Shown here: piece after piece, positions 1-5,613 of the stretch
Layout of the letters: each line of letters starts with the position of its first letter
Numbering within the stretch: position 1 is the first letter of the stretch
DNA from: Maritimibacter sp.
Lineage (GTDB): Bacteria; Pseudomonadota; Alphaproteobacteria; Rhodobacterales; Rhodobacteraceae
Direction of reading: 5' to 3'
Assembly (NCBI GenBank): GCA_020441225.1
Contig: JAGRMP010000086.1
Span: forward strand, 1-5,613
Length of the DNA: 5,613 nt
The notes under the pieces: generated by a model
What the model saw: only the letters and a program-made list of their open reading frames with translations
The model's database searches: none
Told to the model about the DNA's origin: nothing
Program-made: the position numbers and the translations under genes

Positions 1-107
1 CCCCGCACCCCCGGAGTATTTGGGCCAAGAAAAAGGAGCAGGTGGGATGTGCCTCGTACCGGTTGTGCCGAGATCAGCCCGCGCGCTCACCTTCGCTTTT
101 TCGACGC
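1..107. other. Non-coding end downstream of the operon
   Basis: I see no gene here. Reading frames through it on the plus strand look like shadows of the decayed gene. It holds the motif described at 8-36 and no convincing hairpin followed by a T-tract on the minus strand, so I cannot place the operon's terminator. Confidence 0.4.
8..36. repeat. Possible Rhodobacteraceae-type intergenic motif
   Basis: The stretch combines a C5GG block (8-14), AGTATT, the palindrome TTGGGCCAA (20-28) and an A-rich run AGAAAAAGG. On the minus strand this gives a T-rich run, TTGGCCCAA and a run of G. From memory this resembles a short motif found after many genes in Rhodobacteraceae genomes. Only one copy is in the window, so its repeat status cannot be shown here. 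Confidence 0.3.
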
Positions 108-584
108 TCATCGGTCGTTGTCGGGCAGCCTGATGAATGCATCTTTCTCGATGGAGTGAAGCAGAGCATCGAGCATGTGTTGTCGCGCGGCCGCGCCAGT
201 CTGGGCCGCCGGGTTATTGGCGATACCCTGAGTGTCCGGGATCGAGAGGACGTGAGAAAACCCGTATCTGCGCGCTTCGGCGGGGTCTTCCTCGTCCACC
301 TCGGCGATGTCCGGGTCCAGCACCGGCCAGGGACTGCCTTCCTGCAGTACACCGCGGGTGTCTGCGAACACCGCATGGTTCGACGCGAAGGAAAAGGGCT
401 CTGACAGCACAGCGCCGATGGTGAGCAGATGTCCGGTTACTGGCTACACCAAGTGTTCGGTCGCGGACGGCTCATCGCGAAGTCTCTGCGTCGGTCGGGG
501 TTTTCATGCAAGGCGCGCCCACCATGCCGTGGAAGGCACGTCGGTGTAGATCTGGCAGGCATCATCTTTGCCCGCGCGCGGCAC
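108..584 (-). pseudogene. Decayed gene of unknown family with two in-frame stops
   Basis: One minus-strand frame reads like protein from about 584 to the TGA at 108-110, but it is broken by TGA at 504-506 and TAG at 444-446. The three pieces run on in the same frame: DDACQIYTDVPSTAWWARLA, then KPRPTQRLRDEPSATEHLV, then a 112-residue piece starting PVTGHLLTIGAVLSEPF and ending FIRLPDNDR. The last piece has clear GC3 bias and an ordinary soluble-protein composition; from the GTG at 410 it would be a 100-residue protein if still expressed. No frameshift is needed to join the pieces, so two point mutations explain the breaks. The start at GTG 582-584 is tentative and has no good ribosome-binding site; the true N-terminus may be lost. 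I do not recognise the family. It begins 10 bases after the DUF1523-type gene, so it may once have ended the operon. The alternative is a short live gene at 410-108 with a non-coding leader. Confidence 0.45.
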
Positions 585-594
585 CGGCGGCGGC

Positions 595-1278
595 TCAGCG
601 CCCGGTCCAGCTCCGCCACCACTTGCTCACCCGACCGCGTTTCTCATCTGCGTAATCGTCCACCTTTTCCCAGGCGTCGCGGGTGTCCTGCAGCGCCGGG
701 TCGATGGTGCGCTCGCGGAACTGCAGCCACATCGCCCGGATGAACAGGACGAGCGAGATCAGCACCACGAAGAAAATGATGTTGAACCAGGGGATGATCG
801 TCGGCCGCGGCCCGTCGACCGGCTTGATCGCCACCGCGTTGGGGAAGGCCGAGAGCAGCTCGATCCGCCAGCCGTAGCGGGTGATGACCGCCCATTTCGG
901 GTTCTCGGGGGTCGAGCGCAGATCGTCCGCCTCGGTCTGCAGCGAAGCGGTGTCGAACTTGAAGTACGGCGGCCAGCGCCAGCCGGTGTCCTTGTCCTCG
1001 TTGCGGTAGACCATCACGCCTTCGGCGTCGCGCGGGATGAAGCCGAAGAGCCAGGTCTTTTTGCGCACCGTCTGGATGAACTGCACGTCGCGGTTCACCA
1101 GCGTGCCCGACTGGTCGTCGGGGTTCGACCAGAAAATCCGGGTCCAGTCGCCCAGGTCCTGGCGCTCCTGGTAGGTGTTCACCACCCGCACCACGTCGTG
1201 CTGGGGCAGGGTGTAATCCGCGATCACCAGCAGGAACAGCGCGACGATGGCAAGAAAGACGTTTCGGATGATGCGCAT
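595..1278 (-). CDS. DUF1523 family membrane protein
   Basis: I recognise this as a DUF1523-type protein from hallmark stretches such as NRDVQFIQTV (62-71), MVYRNEDKDTGW (89-100) and WPPYFKFDT (102-110); the family has no known function. An N-terminal helix at about 6-24, with basic residues before it, acts as an uncleaved anchor. Residues 25-160 should be extracytoplasmic, rich in aromatic residues and without cysteine. A second helix at about 162-183 returns the chain to the cytoplasm, followed by a charged tail of about 44 residues that may be helical. The ATG at 1278 is preceded by AAGGGGGG about four bases upstream, part of a short GGGGCCCC palindrome that could modulate access. It is the last intact gene of the operon and its only product with a large periplasmic domain, so it may be the sensory or anchoring part of the set, which is inference. 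Confidence 0.85.
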   Translation of the reverse strand: MRIIRNVFLAIVALFLLVIADYTLPQHDVVRVVNTYQERQDLGDWTRIFWSNPDDQSGTLVNRDVQFIQTVRKKTWLFGFIPRDAEGVMVYRNEDKDTGWRWPPYFKFDTASLQTEADDLRSTPENPKWAVITRYGWRIELLSAFPNAVAIKPVDGPRPTIIPWFNIIFFVVLISLVLFIRAMWLQFRERTIDPALQDTRDAWEKVDDYADEKRGRVSKWWRSWTGR

Positions 1279-1295
1279 GGGGCCCCCCTTCGGGC

Positions 1296-1574
1296 TCAGG
1301 TGGCGTTTACGATGAACATGGTCACCGCGATGGCGATGGCCGGAATGATGTAGACGAGCAGGATCAGCTTGCGCCGCAGCCCCTGCTGATAGTCGATCAT
1401 GCCCTGTTCGATATAGGCATCGCGTTCCGGGCTGTCATCGTCCCCGGGGTGATCTTCGGCCCAGCGGTCCTCGAGCTTTTCGCGCCGCACCGAGCGCGAG
1501 TAGAAAGACACCGCGAGGTAGACCACGCTGAGGGCCAGAAAACCGAAGACGATCAGACGGATGGCACCGATCAT
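1296..1574 (-). CDS. Small two-helix membrane protein
   Basis: This is a 92-residue protein of unknown function. Predicted membrane helices are at about 5-25 and 70-89, separated by a highly charged 44-residue loop. The loop begins with a basic cluster (RSVRREK) and continues into an acidic stretch (DHPGDDDSPERD). Basic residues at 27-33 and 67-69 flank both helices on the loop side, so by the positive-inside rule the loop should be cytoplasmic, giving a hairpin with both ends outside. The start is supported by AGGAGA eight bases upstream. The gene follows the 461-residue gene by five bases and precedes the DUF1523-type gene by 17. Its cytoplasmic loop could contact the soluble operon partners, which is inference. 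Confidence 0.72.
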   Translation of the reverse strand: MIGAIRLIVFGFLALSVVYLAVSFYSRSVRREKLEDRWAEDHPGDDDSPERDAYIEQGMIDYQQGLRRKLILLVYIIPAIAIAVTMFIVNAT

Positions 1575-1579
1575 GGGCG

Positions 1580-2965
1580 TTATCTCCTGAGCACCGACCC
1601 CCAGGGCCCGACGAGGTCGACGATATCACGTTCCACCTTCTGCTTTCCAGACGGCCAGGGCGATTTGGCGGGGGGCTCGGCCACCGGTTTCACCGCCGGT
1701 TCGGCGCCCCCGAACAGCGCATCGCGCGCGCCGGCCTTGTTGGCGGCATAGTCGCGGTGCAGGAACTCGGCGACAAATTCCTTCTTGGCCTCGGGCCAGT
1801 CGCGGTAGGCGGCGTAGAAGGCGGGTTTGTGGGTGATGAAGAGTTGGCGCACGTCGAGCGGCGTGAGCTCGGACAGGAGCTGGTTGATGAGGTCGCGGTC
1901 GGGGTGGTCGGCCCGCGCCCTCAGCGTGTAGAAATAGGCCGGGTCGTCCGACGCGATCCTGGGCCAGCGCCCGCCGTTCAGCGCCCAGCGGACAAGTTCG
2001 CCGAGCTTGGTAAATTCTTCCGGCAGGCGCCCGCCCATGCGCTGGGCCAGTCGGTGCAGCGCGCGCGCGTCGAACCCGTCGATCTCCATGCCCGCACTCG
2101 CCGCCGCATCGACCAGGATGAAATCCATCTTCTGGCGCAGGATCGCCGCGCCATCGACGCCGCGCGCCTTGATCACCGGCTCGACCAGCTCGTTGACCTC
2201 CAGGAACGAGGCGATGCCGTTGCGCATGGTGAGATCGAACGCCTCGACCGGCATCGGCCCGACCTCGCCCCGCGGCCGCACGGTGATCGCCGCCGGATAG
2301 GTCGCGTCGCGGAAGATATAGAGCCCGCCGAAATGCGCGGTCCAGAAATTGCCCTGCTCATAGGTGGGGCGGGCGAGGTCGATCGGCTGGCGGGTCACGT
2401 CGCCGGTGGTCTTGGCGAGCTCGATCATCTCGGCGATCAGCACGTCGTCATACCAGGCGTCGGGCTCGGTCTGAAAGGTCTCGATCTTGTCGGCCAGCTT
2501 GCGGGCGTTGGCCACATGGCTCTGGGTGGTGTCGGCCATCACGGTGATCTTGCGGATGTCGAAGAGCCGGGCTGGGGTCGAAGCCTCGAAGACCGAATTG
2601 TCGAGCTCGCCGGCGACGGCATCCTGCGCCGTGAGCGCAAAGAGCTTGGCCTCGTTCTCCTCGATGAACTGTCTGAGGATACCCCGGGAGGTGGAAAACT
2701 GCGCATTGAGCAGCGGCGCGGACTTCTGGTCCACGGTCAGGATGATGAACATCCGGTTCACGCCGCCCGGATTGAGGTAGAGGTGATCGCCGAGTTCCTC
2801 GCCGATCTCGTAGGAATAGCCCGAGATGTCGATGTGAAAGTCTTCGAGCTGGGTTTTCTGCTTGGTGAGCCGGGTGAGCGCGCGGTTATACCGCTCGACC
2901 AGCGCCGGGCTGTCGATCCGGATCAGGTTCCCGAACATCAGGCCGCGTTCGATGAGGCGTTTCAT
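1580..2965 (-). CDS. Soluble 461-residue protein of unknown function (possibly DUF6638-like)
   Basis: This is a large soluble protein with no membrane segment, no signal peptide and no cysteine that I can find. I loosely associate its opening (MKRLIERGLMFGNL) with proteins annotated DUF6638 in Rhodobacterales; I could not verify this. The N-terminal part (about 1-110) is mixed alpha/beta, with YLNPGGVNR at 63-71 and STSRGILRQF at 91-100. The middle (about 130-300) includes a probable beta-rich section near 205-250. A helical region follows to about 415. A proline- and alanine-rich linker (about 419-440) then leads to a short tail ending in DIVDLVGPWGSVLRR, which may be a docking peptide. The ATG overlaps the upstream stop as ATGA. 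Being the only large soluble partner in the operon, it is a plausible adaptor or substrate of the ATPase, which is inference. Confidence 0.8.
   Translation of the reverse strand: MKRLIERGLMFGNLIRIDSPALVERYNRALTRLTKQKTQLEDFHIDISGYSYEIGEELGDHLYLNPGGVNRMFIILTVDQKSAPLLNAQFSTSRGILRQFIEENEAKLFALTAQDAVAGELDNSVFEASTPARLFDIRKITVMADTTQSHVANARKLADKIETFQTEPDAWYDDVLIAEMIELAKTTGDVTRQPIDLARPTYEQGNFWTAHFGGLYIFRDATYPAAITVRPRGEVGPMPVEAFDLTMRNGIASFLEVNELVEPVIKARGVDGAAILRQKMDFILVDAAASAGMEIDGFDARALHRLAQRMGGRLPEEFTKLGELVRWALNGGRWPRIASDDPAYFYTLRARADHPDRDLINQLLSELTPLDVRQLFITHKPAFYAAYRDWPEAKKEFVAEFLHRDYAANKAGARDALFGGAEPAVKPVAEPPAKSPWPSGKQKVERDIVDLVGPWGSVLRR
1583..1588 (-). promoter_or_regulatory. Ribosome-binding site overlapping the upstream gene's end
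   Basis: The minus strand reads AGGAGA here, eight bases before the ATG at 1574. It lies within the last two codons of the 461-residue gene (AGG AGA TAA), so terminating ribosomes would release at the initiation site of the next gene. Confidence 0.6.
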
Positions 2966-3849
2966 TTTTGCGGATCCTCTATCCAGACATCAAGCGAAAG
3001 TAGCTCTGTCAATTTCTCAGAGAGTAGGTCGATATGTGCGTTGGAAATGTATTCTTTTTGATCGTCCGAAAGCCGTTGCTTCAATACTTCAATACGCCGG
3101 ATTTTCTCCTGAATCTTAGGGAATTCTGCCGGCATGTGGGACCTATTTTTGATCTTGCTCATGTCGCGGAAGCTTGGGATTAACTTTTCAACGTTCTTTG
3201 CCGTTTCACGAATTATCTGTGAGGGATCGGCGCTCCAGTCAAAATCGTCGCCTGTAAGCCTGATATGGTGGAACGCTTTTTTCTGGTTTCGTAGTCGGGG
3301 ATCTGGCTGAAGCTCGCGCGCCCAATGCGCGACAGCAGAGGCGTCACGAAGATCCACGACAAGCCCTTTCAAGAGCTCTTCGGCCAATCGCCGTGCTCTG
3401 TCTTCGTCACGCTGCCTCTGTTCGTCGAGAAAAATATCGCCTTGAGCCCGGAGCAATTCGACCTGATCCCCCTGCGCTACTGCCATGCCCTCAGTGGCTT
3501 CACGTTGGGCTTGAATTTCCCTTCTCTGCTCAGCAAGCTCTTGGCTTTGAAGCCATACTGTTGCGATCAGCCATATGAAGGCAAACGCCCCGGCGAAACC
3601 GGCAAGGGTATCACCGACCTCATTTGGTGACGCGCCAAGAAATGCGAGGTACTTGGGTTCACAATCGTAGGGGCCAAACACCCCTTCATTGCAAGTGGGC
3701 AAGATCGCGAGCCATGCACCGCCAAGCGTGACGACCACGGTCGCGACGATCCCCCATAGAATTGGGTTACCCCATCTAAAGAACGGGCGCTTCGCATTGG
3801 CATCATCGGTTTGACCGGCTTGGGTTGAACTCGGATCAGCCTTCTTCAC
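2962..3849 (-). CDS. Two-helix coiled-coil membrane protein, low-GC cargo candidate
   Basis: This 295-residue protein has a polar N-terminus, predicted membrane helices at about 29-50 and 80-100, and a loop between them with two cysteines (53 and 63) that is probably extracytoplasmic. A charged, Gln/Glu/Arg-rich stretch at about 100-160 looks like a coiled coil, and a mostly helical cytoplasmic domain follows. The second helix leading straight into repeated QxxEL/QRxEI-type segments recalls membrane proteins often labelled putative phage abortive-infection proteins; that is resemblance from memory, not homology. The start is GTG because an in-frame TAA lies two codons upstream; AAGGGG about eight bases before it could be the ribosome-binding site. 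GC is about 38-50% on four 60-base lines counted by hand (3001-3240) and 55% on another, against about 73% on a neighbouring gene line, which suggests horizontal acquisition. It overlaps both neighbours by four bases (GTGA, ATGA). Confidence 0.8.
   Translation of the reverse strand: MKKADPSSTQAGQTDDANAKRPFFRWGNPILWGIVATVVVTLGGAWLAILPTCNEGVFGPYDCEPKYLAFLGASPNEVGDTLAGFAGAFAFIWLIATVWLQSQELAEQRREIQAQREATEGMAVAQGDQVELLRAQGDIFLDEQRQRDEDRARRLAEELLKGLVVDLRDASAVAHWARELQPDPRLRNQKKAFHHIRLTGDDFDWSADPSQIIRETAKNVEKLIPSFRDMSKIKNRSHMPAEFPKIQEKIRRIEVLKQRLSDDQKEYISNAHIDLLSEKLTELLSLDVWIEDPQK
2975..2980 (-). promoter_or_regulatory. Ribosome-binding site for the 461-residue protein, inside the low-GC gene
   Basis: The minus strand reads AGAGGA nine bases before the ATG at 2965. 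The site lies within the last codons of the low-GC coiled-coil gene, so the downstream gene now depends on sequence inside the putative insert for its translation start. Confidence 0.5.
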
Positions 3850-4178
3850 CCCTTACCCCCCTTCACCCGCCGAAACACCAGCAAAAACGTCACCACGTAA
3901 GCCGCAATCGGCACGAAGCTCGCCGCGAAGACCACGACCCGGAACTGCCCGCCGAGCGCCGTCGCTGCGTCCACCCCCAGCCGTCCAAACAACCAATCCA
4001 CGATCACCGCGAGCTTCGCCGCGCCTTGCAGAACCGCCAGAGACGCGAGGATCGCCAGCAGGATCGGCCAGGCGGTGAGTTCCTCGGCCCCCGCCATCCA
4101 GCGGGCGATCAGCCAAGCGACCGCCGCGACGATCCCCGCCGCCACCAGCGTCACACCGACCAAGATCCCAACGTCCAT
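3846..4178 (-). CDS. Small membrane protein with three predicted helices
   Basis: This is an unrecognised 110-residue hydrophobic protein. Predicted helices lie at about residues 3-24, 36-60 and 80-102, with a basic C-terminus (RRVKGGKG) that suggests a cytoplasmic end. I chose the ATG at 4178 over the in-frame TTG (4184) and GTG (4181) because GGAGG at 4186-4190 lies seven bases before this ATG. It begins 30 bases after the preceding membrane-protein gene and is the only gene in the upstream half of the operon with its own strong ribosome-binding site. Its TGA stop overlaps the GTG start of the next gene by four bases (GTGA). It resembles its upstream neighbour in size and helix number, so the two could form a heteromeric membrane subunit, but I see no clear sequence similarity between them. 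Confidence 0.72.
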   Translation of the reverse strand: MDVGILVGVTLVAAGIVAAVAWLIARWMAGAEELTAWPILLAILASLAVLQGAAKLAVIVDWLFGRLGVDAATALGGQFRVVVFAASFVPIAAYVVTFLLVFRRVKGGKG

Positions 4179-4185
4179 CACCAAA

Positions 4186-4190
4186 CCTCC
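4186..4190 (-). promoter_or_regulatory. Shine-Dalgarno site that fixes the start at 4178
   Basis: The minus strand reads GGAGG here, seven bases upstream of the ATG at 4178. The spacing to the in-frame GTG at 4181 is only four bases, and to the TTG at 4184 only one. This supports the ATG and a 110-residue product. Confidence 0.65.
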
Positions 4191-4208
4191 GCGCTCGCGC
4201 GCATGTTC

Positions 4209-4562
4209 TCAATCCTCACGCCCAAGGTCCAGCCCCGCCCGTGCCGCAGCCTCGCCGCGCCGCCGCTCCACGCCCTGCGCCCGCACCAGCCAGACGAGCG
4301 CCCAGACCGGCCCCCAGGCGAAGGCGCTCATCGTCGCCGGGCCCAGCACCGCGCCCCAGCGAAACGCATCGCCCGCCCGCCAGTGCGAGACCGCGAACCA
4401 ACCCGCCGCGCCCACGAAGACCAGCATGGCCACCAGCGCCATGCCCAACGCCAGCCGTCCCTGGCACATGACCCCGCGCGGCACCGTCACCACCGGCAAC
4501 GCCACCGCGAGCAATGTCAGCACCAGCAGGGGCAGCCCGACCTCGGCAAAGCCGAAATTCAT
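4209..4562 (-). CDS. Small membrane protein with three predicted helices
   Basis: I do not recognise this 117-residue protein. It has three hydrophobic segments at about residues 8-27, 37-58 and 69-93, and no cleavable signal peptide is obvious. A short arginine-rich, charged tail (about 94-117) follows the last helix and probably lies in the cytoplasm. The ATG overlaps the stop of the ATPase gene by four bases (ATGA). The only purine-rich sequence nearby, AAGGA, abuts the ATG too closely to be a good ribosome-binding site, so coupling to ATPase translation is likely. Tight linkage to an AAA+ ATPase suggests it may anchor or be acted on by that enzyme, which is inference. Strong GC3 bias and a clean reading frame support that it is a real gene. 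Confidence 0.75.
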   Translation of the reverse strand: MNFGFAEVGLPLLVLTLLAVALPVVTVPRGVMCQGRLALGMALVAMLVFVGAAGWFAVSHWRAGDAFRWGAVLGPATMSAFAWGPVWALVWLVRAQGVERRRGEAAARAGLDLGRED

Positions 4563-5611
4563 TCCTTGCCCGCGAGATAGCGCCGCTTGGCCTCCTCGGT
4601 GAGCCCGTAATCGCGCACCATGCGTTCGATGGCGGCCTCGTCCGACTTGTCGGCATAGCGGAACTCGCTGTCGGCGTAGCGGTTGATCTCCTGGATCACC
4701 ATCTCGACCGTGATCGGCTGGCGCAGCTCCTCGATCATGCCCTTCTTCTCGTCATAGGATCTGAACAGGAACAGATCGGGGTCTTCCATCCACTCGTCCG
4801 GCAGCTCGAAATCCATCGCGCGGACCTTGATCGCGTCGGTGATGTTCTTGATCGCCCGCCCTGTGAACCGCTCGTCCGCCTCCTGGATGCCCTTCAAATA
4901 GGTCCCGAGCTTGGCAATCGTATCCAGCTTCCCGATGTCCTTCGACACCCGGTCGAACACCCGGCTGAGCCCGTCCTCCTGGGGCCGCGAATGCCGCTCG
5001 AAACTGTCGGCCACCGCCTTCTTGATCTCCTGCGCGGCGTAGAGTTCGTGGTCGCCCAGCGGGATCACGTGGTTTTTCCCCATCAACAGCGCCAGGATGT
5101 CGATGTAATCGTCGCGCGTCTGCGGCCCGTCGACGAGGAACCGCGCCCCCGCCCGTTGGCGCAAAGCGTCGTCCACGTTCTCGGGGTAGTTCGAAAACAT
5201 CCCGAAGGTGCAGTTCCCCCGCACCACCGTGTTGGCGCCCGCGAAGCTCTCCATCAGCACGGCGGTGATCTCGAGCTGCCCCGCCGAGCTCTGCCGGTCG
5301 CCGCGTTTCCCCGCGAGCTGGTCGATGTCGTCGATGGTGCCGAAACCGATCACCGCCGGGTCCAGCACGTTGTTGATAAAGGCTTTCGCGTTCTGCGCCG
5401 ACTTGCCCTGGTAGCTGTCGATGCTCTCTGTCGACAGGTTCTGGTAGCGGAACGGATAGCCCGCCACCTCGCAATAGCCCGACACCATCCCCGCCATCAT
5501 CTTGATGAGGGTGGTCTTGCCGGTCCCGGGCTTGCCGTCGCCCATGAAGGTGAAAATGAAGCCGCCAAGCTCGGCGAAGGGGTTCAGTTTCCGCTCGAAA
5601 TCATAGGCCAT
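4559..5611 (-). CDS. AAA+ family ATPase, probably 5'-partial
   Basis: This is a P-loop ATPase of the AAA+ type, expected to couple ATP hydrolysis to remodelling of a protein partner. Residues are numbered from the ATG at 5611. The Walker A motif GKPGTGKT is at 26-33. A Walker B-like stretch, IDDIDQL, is at 93-99, with Asp95 where most AAA proteins have the catalytic Glu. A sensor 1 candidate is Asn141 in FSNYPE. Arginine-finger candidates are Arg151, Arg153 and Arg157. A helical lid follows, with a sensor 2-like FTGR at 249-252. No membrane segment is visible. Only 25 residues precede Walker A, fewer than usual. The ATG sits in TGATG two bases from the window edge, so the reading frame may continue upstream. 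The stop overlaps the next gene's start by four bases (ATGA), which suggests translational coupling. The substrate is unknown. The AAA+ call is firm; the subfamily is not. Confidence 0.85.
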   Translation of the reverse strand: MAYDFERKLNPFAELGGFIFTFMGDGKPGTGKTTLIKMMAGMVSGYCEVAGYPFRYQNLSTESIDSYQGKSAQNAKAFINNVLDPAVIGFGTIDDIDQLAGKRGDRQSSAGQLEITAVLMESFAGANTVVRGNCTFGMFSNYPENVDDALRQRAGARFLVDGPQTRDDYIDILALLMGKNHVIPLGDHELYAAQEIKKAVADSFERHSRPQEDGLSRVFDRVSKDIGKLDTIAKLGTYLKGIQEADERFTGRAIKNITDAIKVRAMDFELPDEWMEDPDLFLFRSYDEKKGMIEELRQPITVEMVIQEINRYADSEFRYADKSDEAAIERMVRDYGLTEEAKRRYLAGKE

Positions 5612-5613
5612 CA

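Noticed and set aside
42..404. Plus-strand 120-codon open frame
   Set aside because: It is opposite the better-looking minus-strand frame at 108-410, shows no ribosome-binding site at good spacing, and has shadow-like composition.
568..594. GC-rich palindrome (CCGCGCGCGG) just after the DUF1523-type gene as a terminator
   Set aside because: The stem is short, loopless and not followed by a run of T on the minus strand; it falls in the likely decayed coding frame.
437..622. Minus-strand 61-codon frame MPARSTP...TWCSQ after the DUF1523-type gene
   Set aside because: It is Arg/Pro/Cys-rich and does not read like protein, while the neighbouring frame links directly to the downstream decayed gene.
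568..1353. Plus-strand open frame of 261 codons
   Set aside because: It is antisense to the DUF1523-type gene and the end of the 92-residue gene, with Val/Asp/Arg/His-rich shadow composition. The minus-strand DUF1523 match is far stronger.
1757..3061. Long plus-strand open frame of 434 codons
   Set aside because: It lies opposite the 461-residue gene and runs into the low-GC gene. Its product is a repetitive Gly/Arg/His/Glu/Leu mix typical of the antisense of GC3-biased coding DNA, and it has no recognisable motif.
3849..4178. Possible toxin-antitoxin or holin pair from the two adjacent small membrane proteins
   Set aside because: They have three helices each, lack toxin or antitoxin motifs, and are in line with a longer operon.
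3825..4602. Plus-strand open frames rich in Arg, Pro, His and Gln
   Set aside because: They are antisense to the two three-helix membrane protein genes; the composition is what reversed hydrophobic codons give.

Overview
The window is 5.6 kb of high-GC DNA (roughly 65-70% outside one island). It looks like an alphaproteobacterium, most likely of the Rhodobacterales. The evidence is strong GC3 codon bias, a DUF1523-type protein (a family I know mainly from this group), and a left-edge motif resembling an intergenic sequence I remember from Rhodobacteraceae. The taxonomic call is inference from recall, not a search. I see no rRNA, tRNA, CRISPR array, transposase or replication origin.

All convincing genes lie on the minus strand, so transcription runs from right to left in one compact operon whose promoter lies beyond the right edge. 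In transcription order it contains: an AAA+ ATPase (5611-4559, probably missing its N-terminus); a three-helix membrane protein (4562-4209); a second three-helix membrane protein (4178-3846); a two-helix coiled-coil membrane protein (3849-2962); a soluble 461-residue protein (2965-1580); a two-helix 92-residue protein (1574-1296); and a DUF1523-type protein with a large extracytoplasmic domain (1278-595). Three junctions are 4-base stop/start overlaps (ATGA, GTGA, ATGA). The remaining gaps are 5-30 bases and carry visible ribosome-binding sites. Just downstream, 584-108 holds what looks like a decayed gene interrupted by two in-frame stops.

The 3849-2962 gene stands out: it is much lower in GC (38-55% on the lines I counted) than its neighbours, yet it is joined at both ends by 4-base overlaps, so it looks like a foreign cargo gene fitted into an older operon.

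As a system, the set combines one ATP-driven remodelling protein, one large soluble partner, and four or five small membrane proteins, one with a large periplasmic domain. No gene has a function I can name with certainty. An envelope-associated AAA+ machine is a reasonable inference but not shown by the sequence. The interest lies in the conserved-looking architecture, the low-GC insert and the broken downstream gene.
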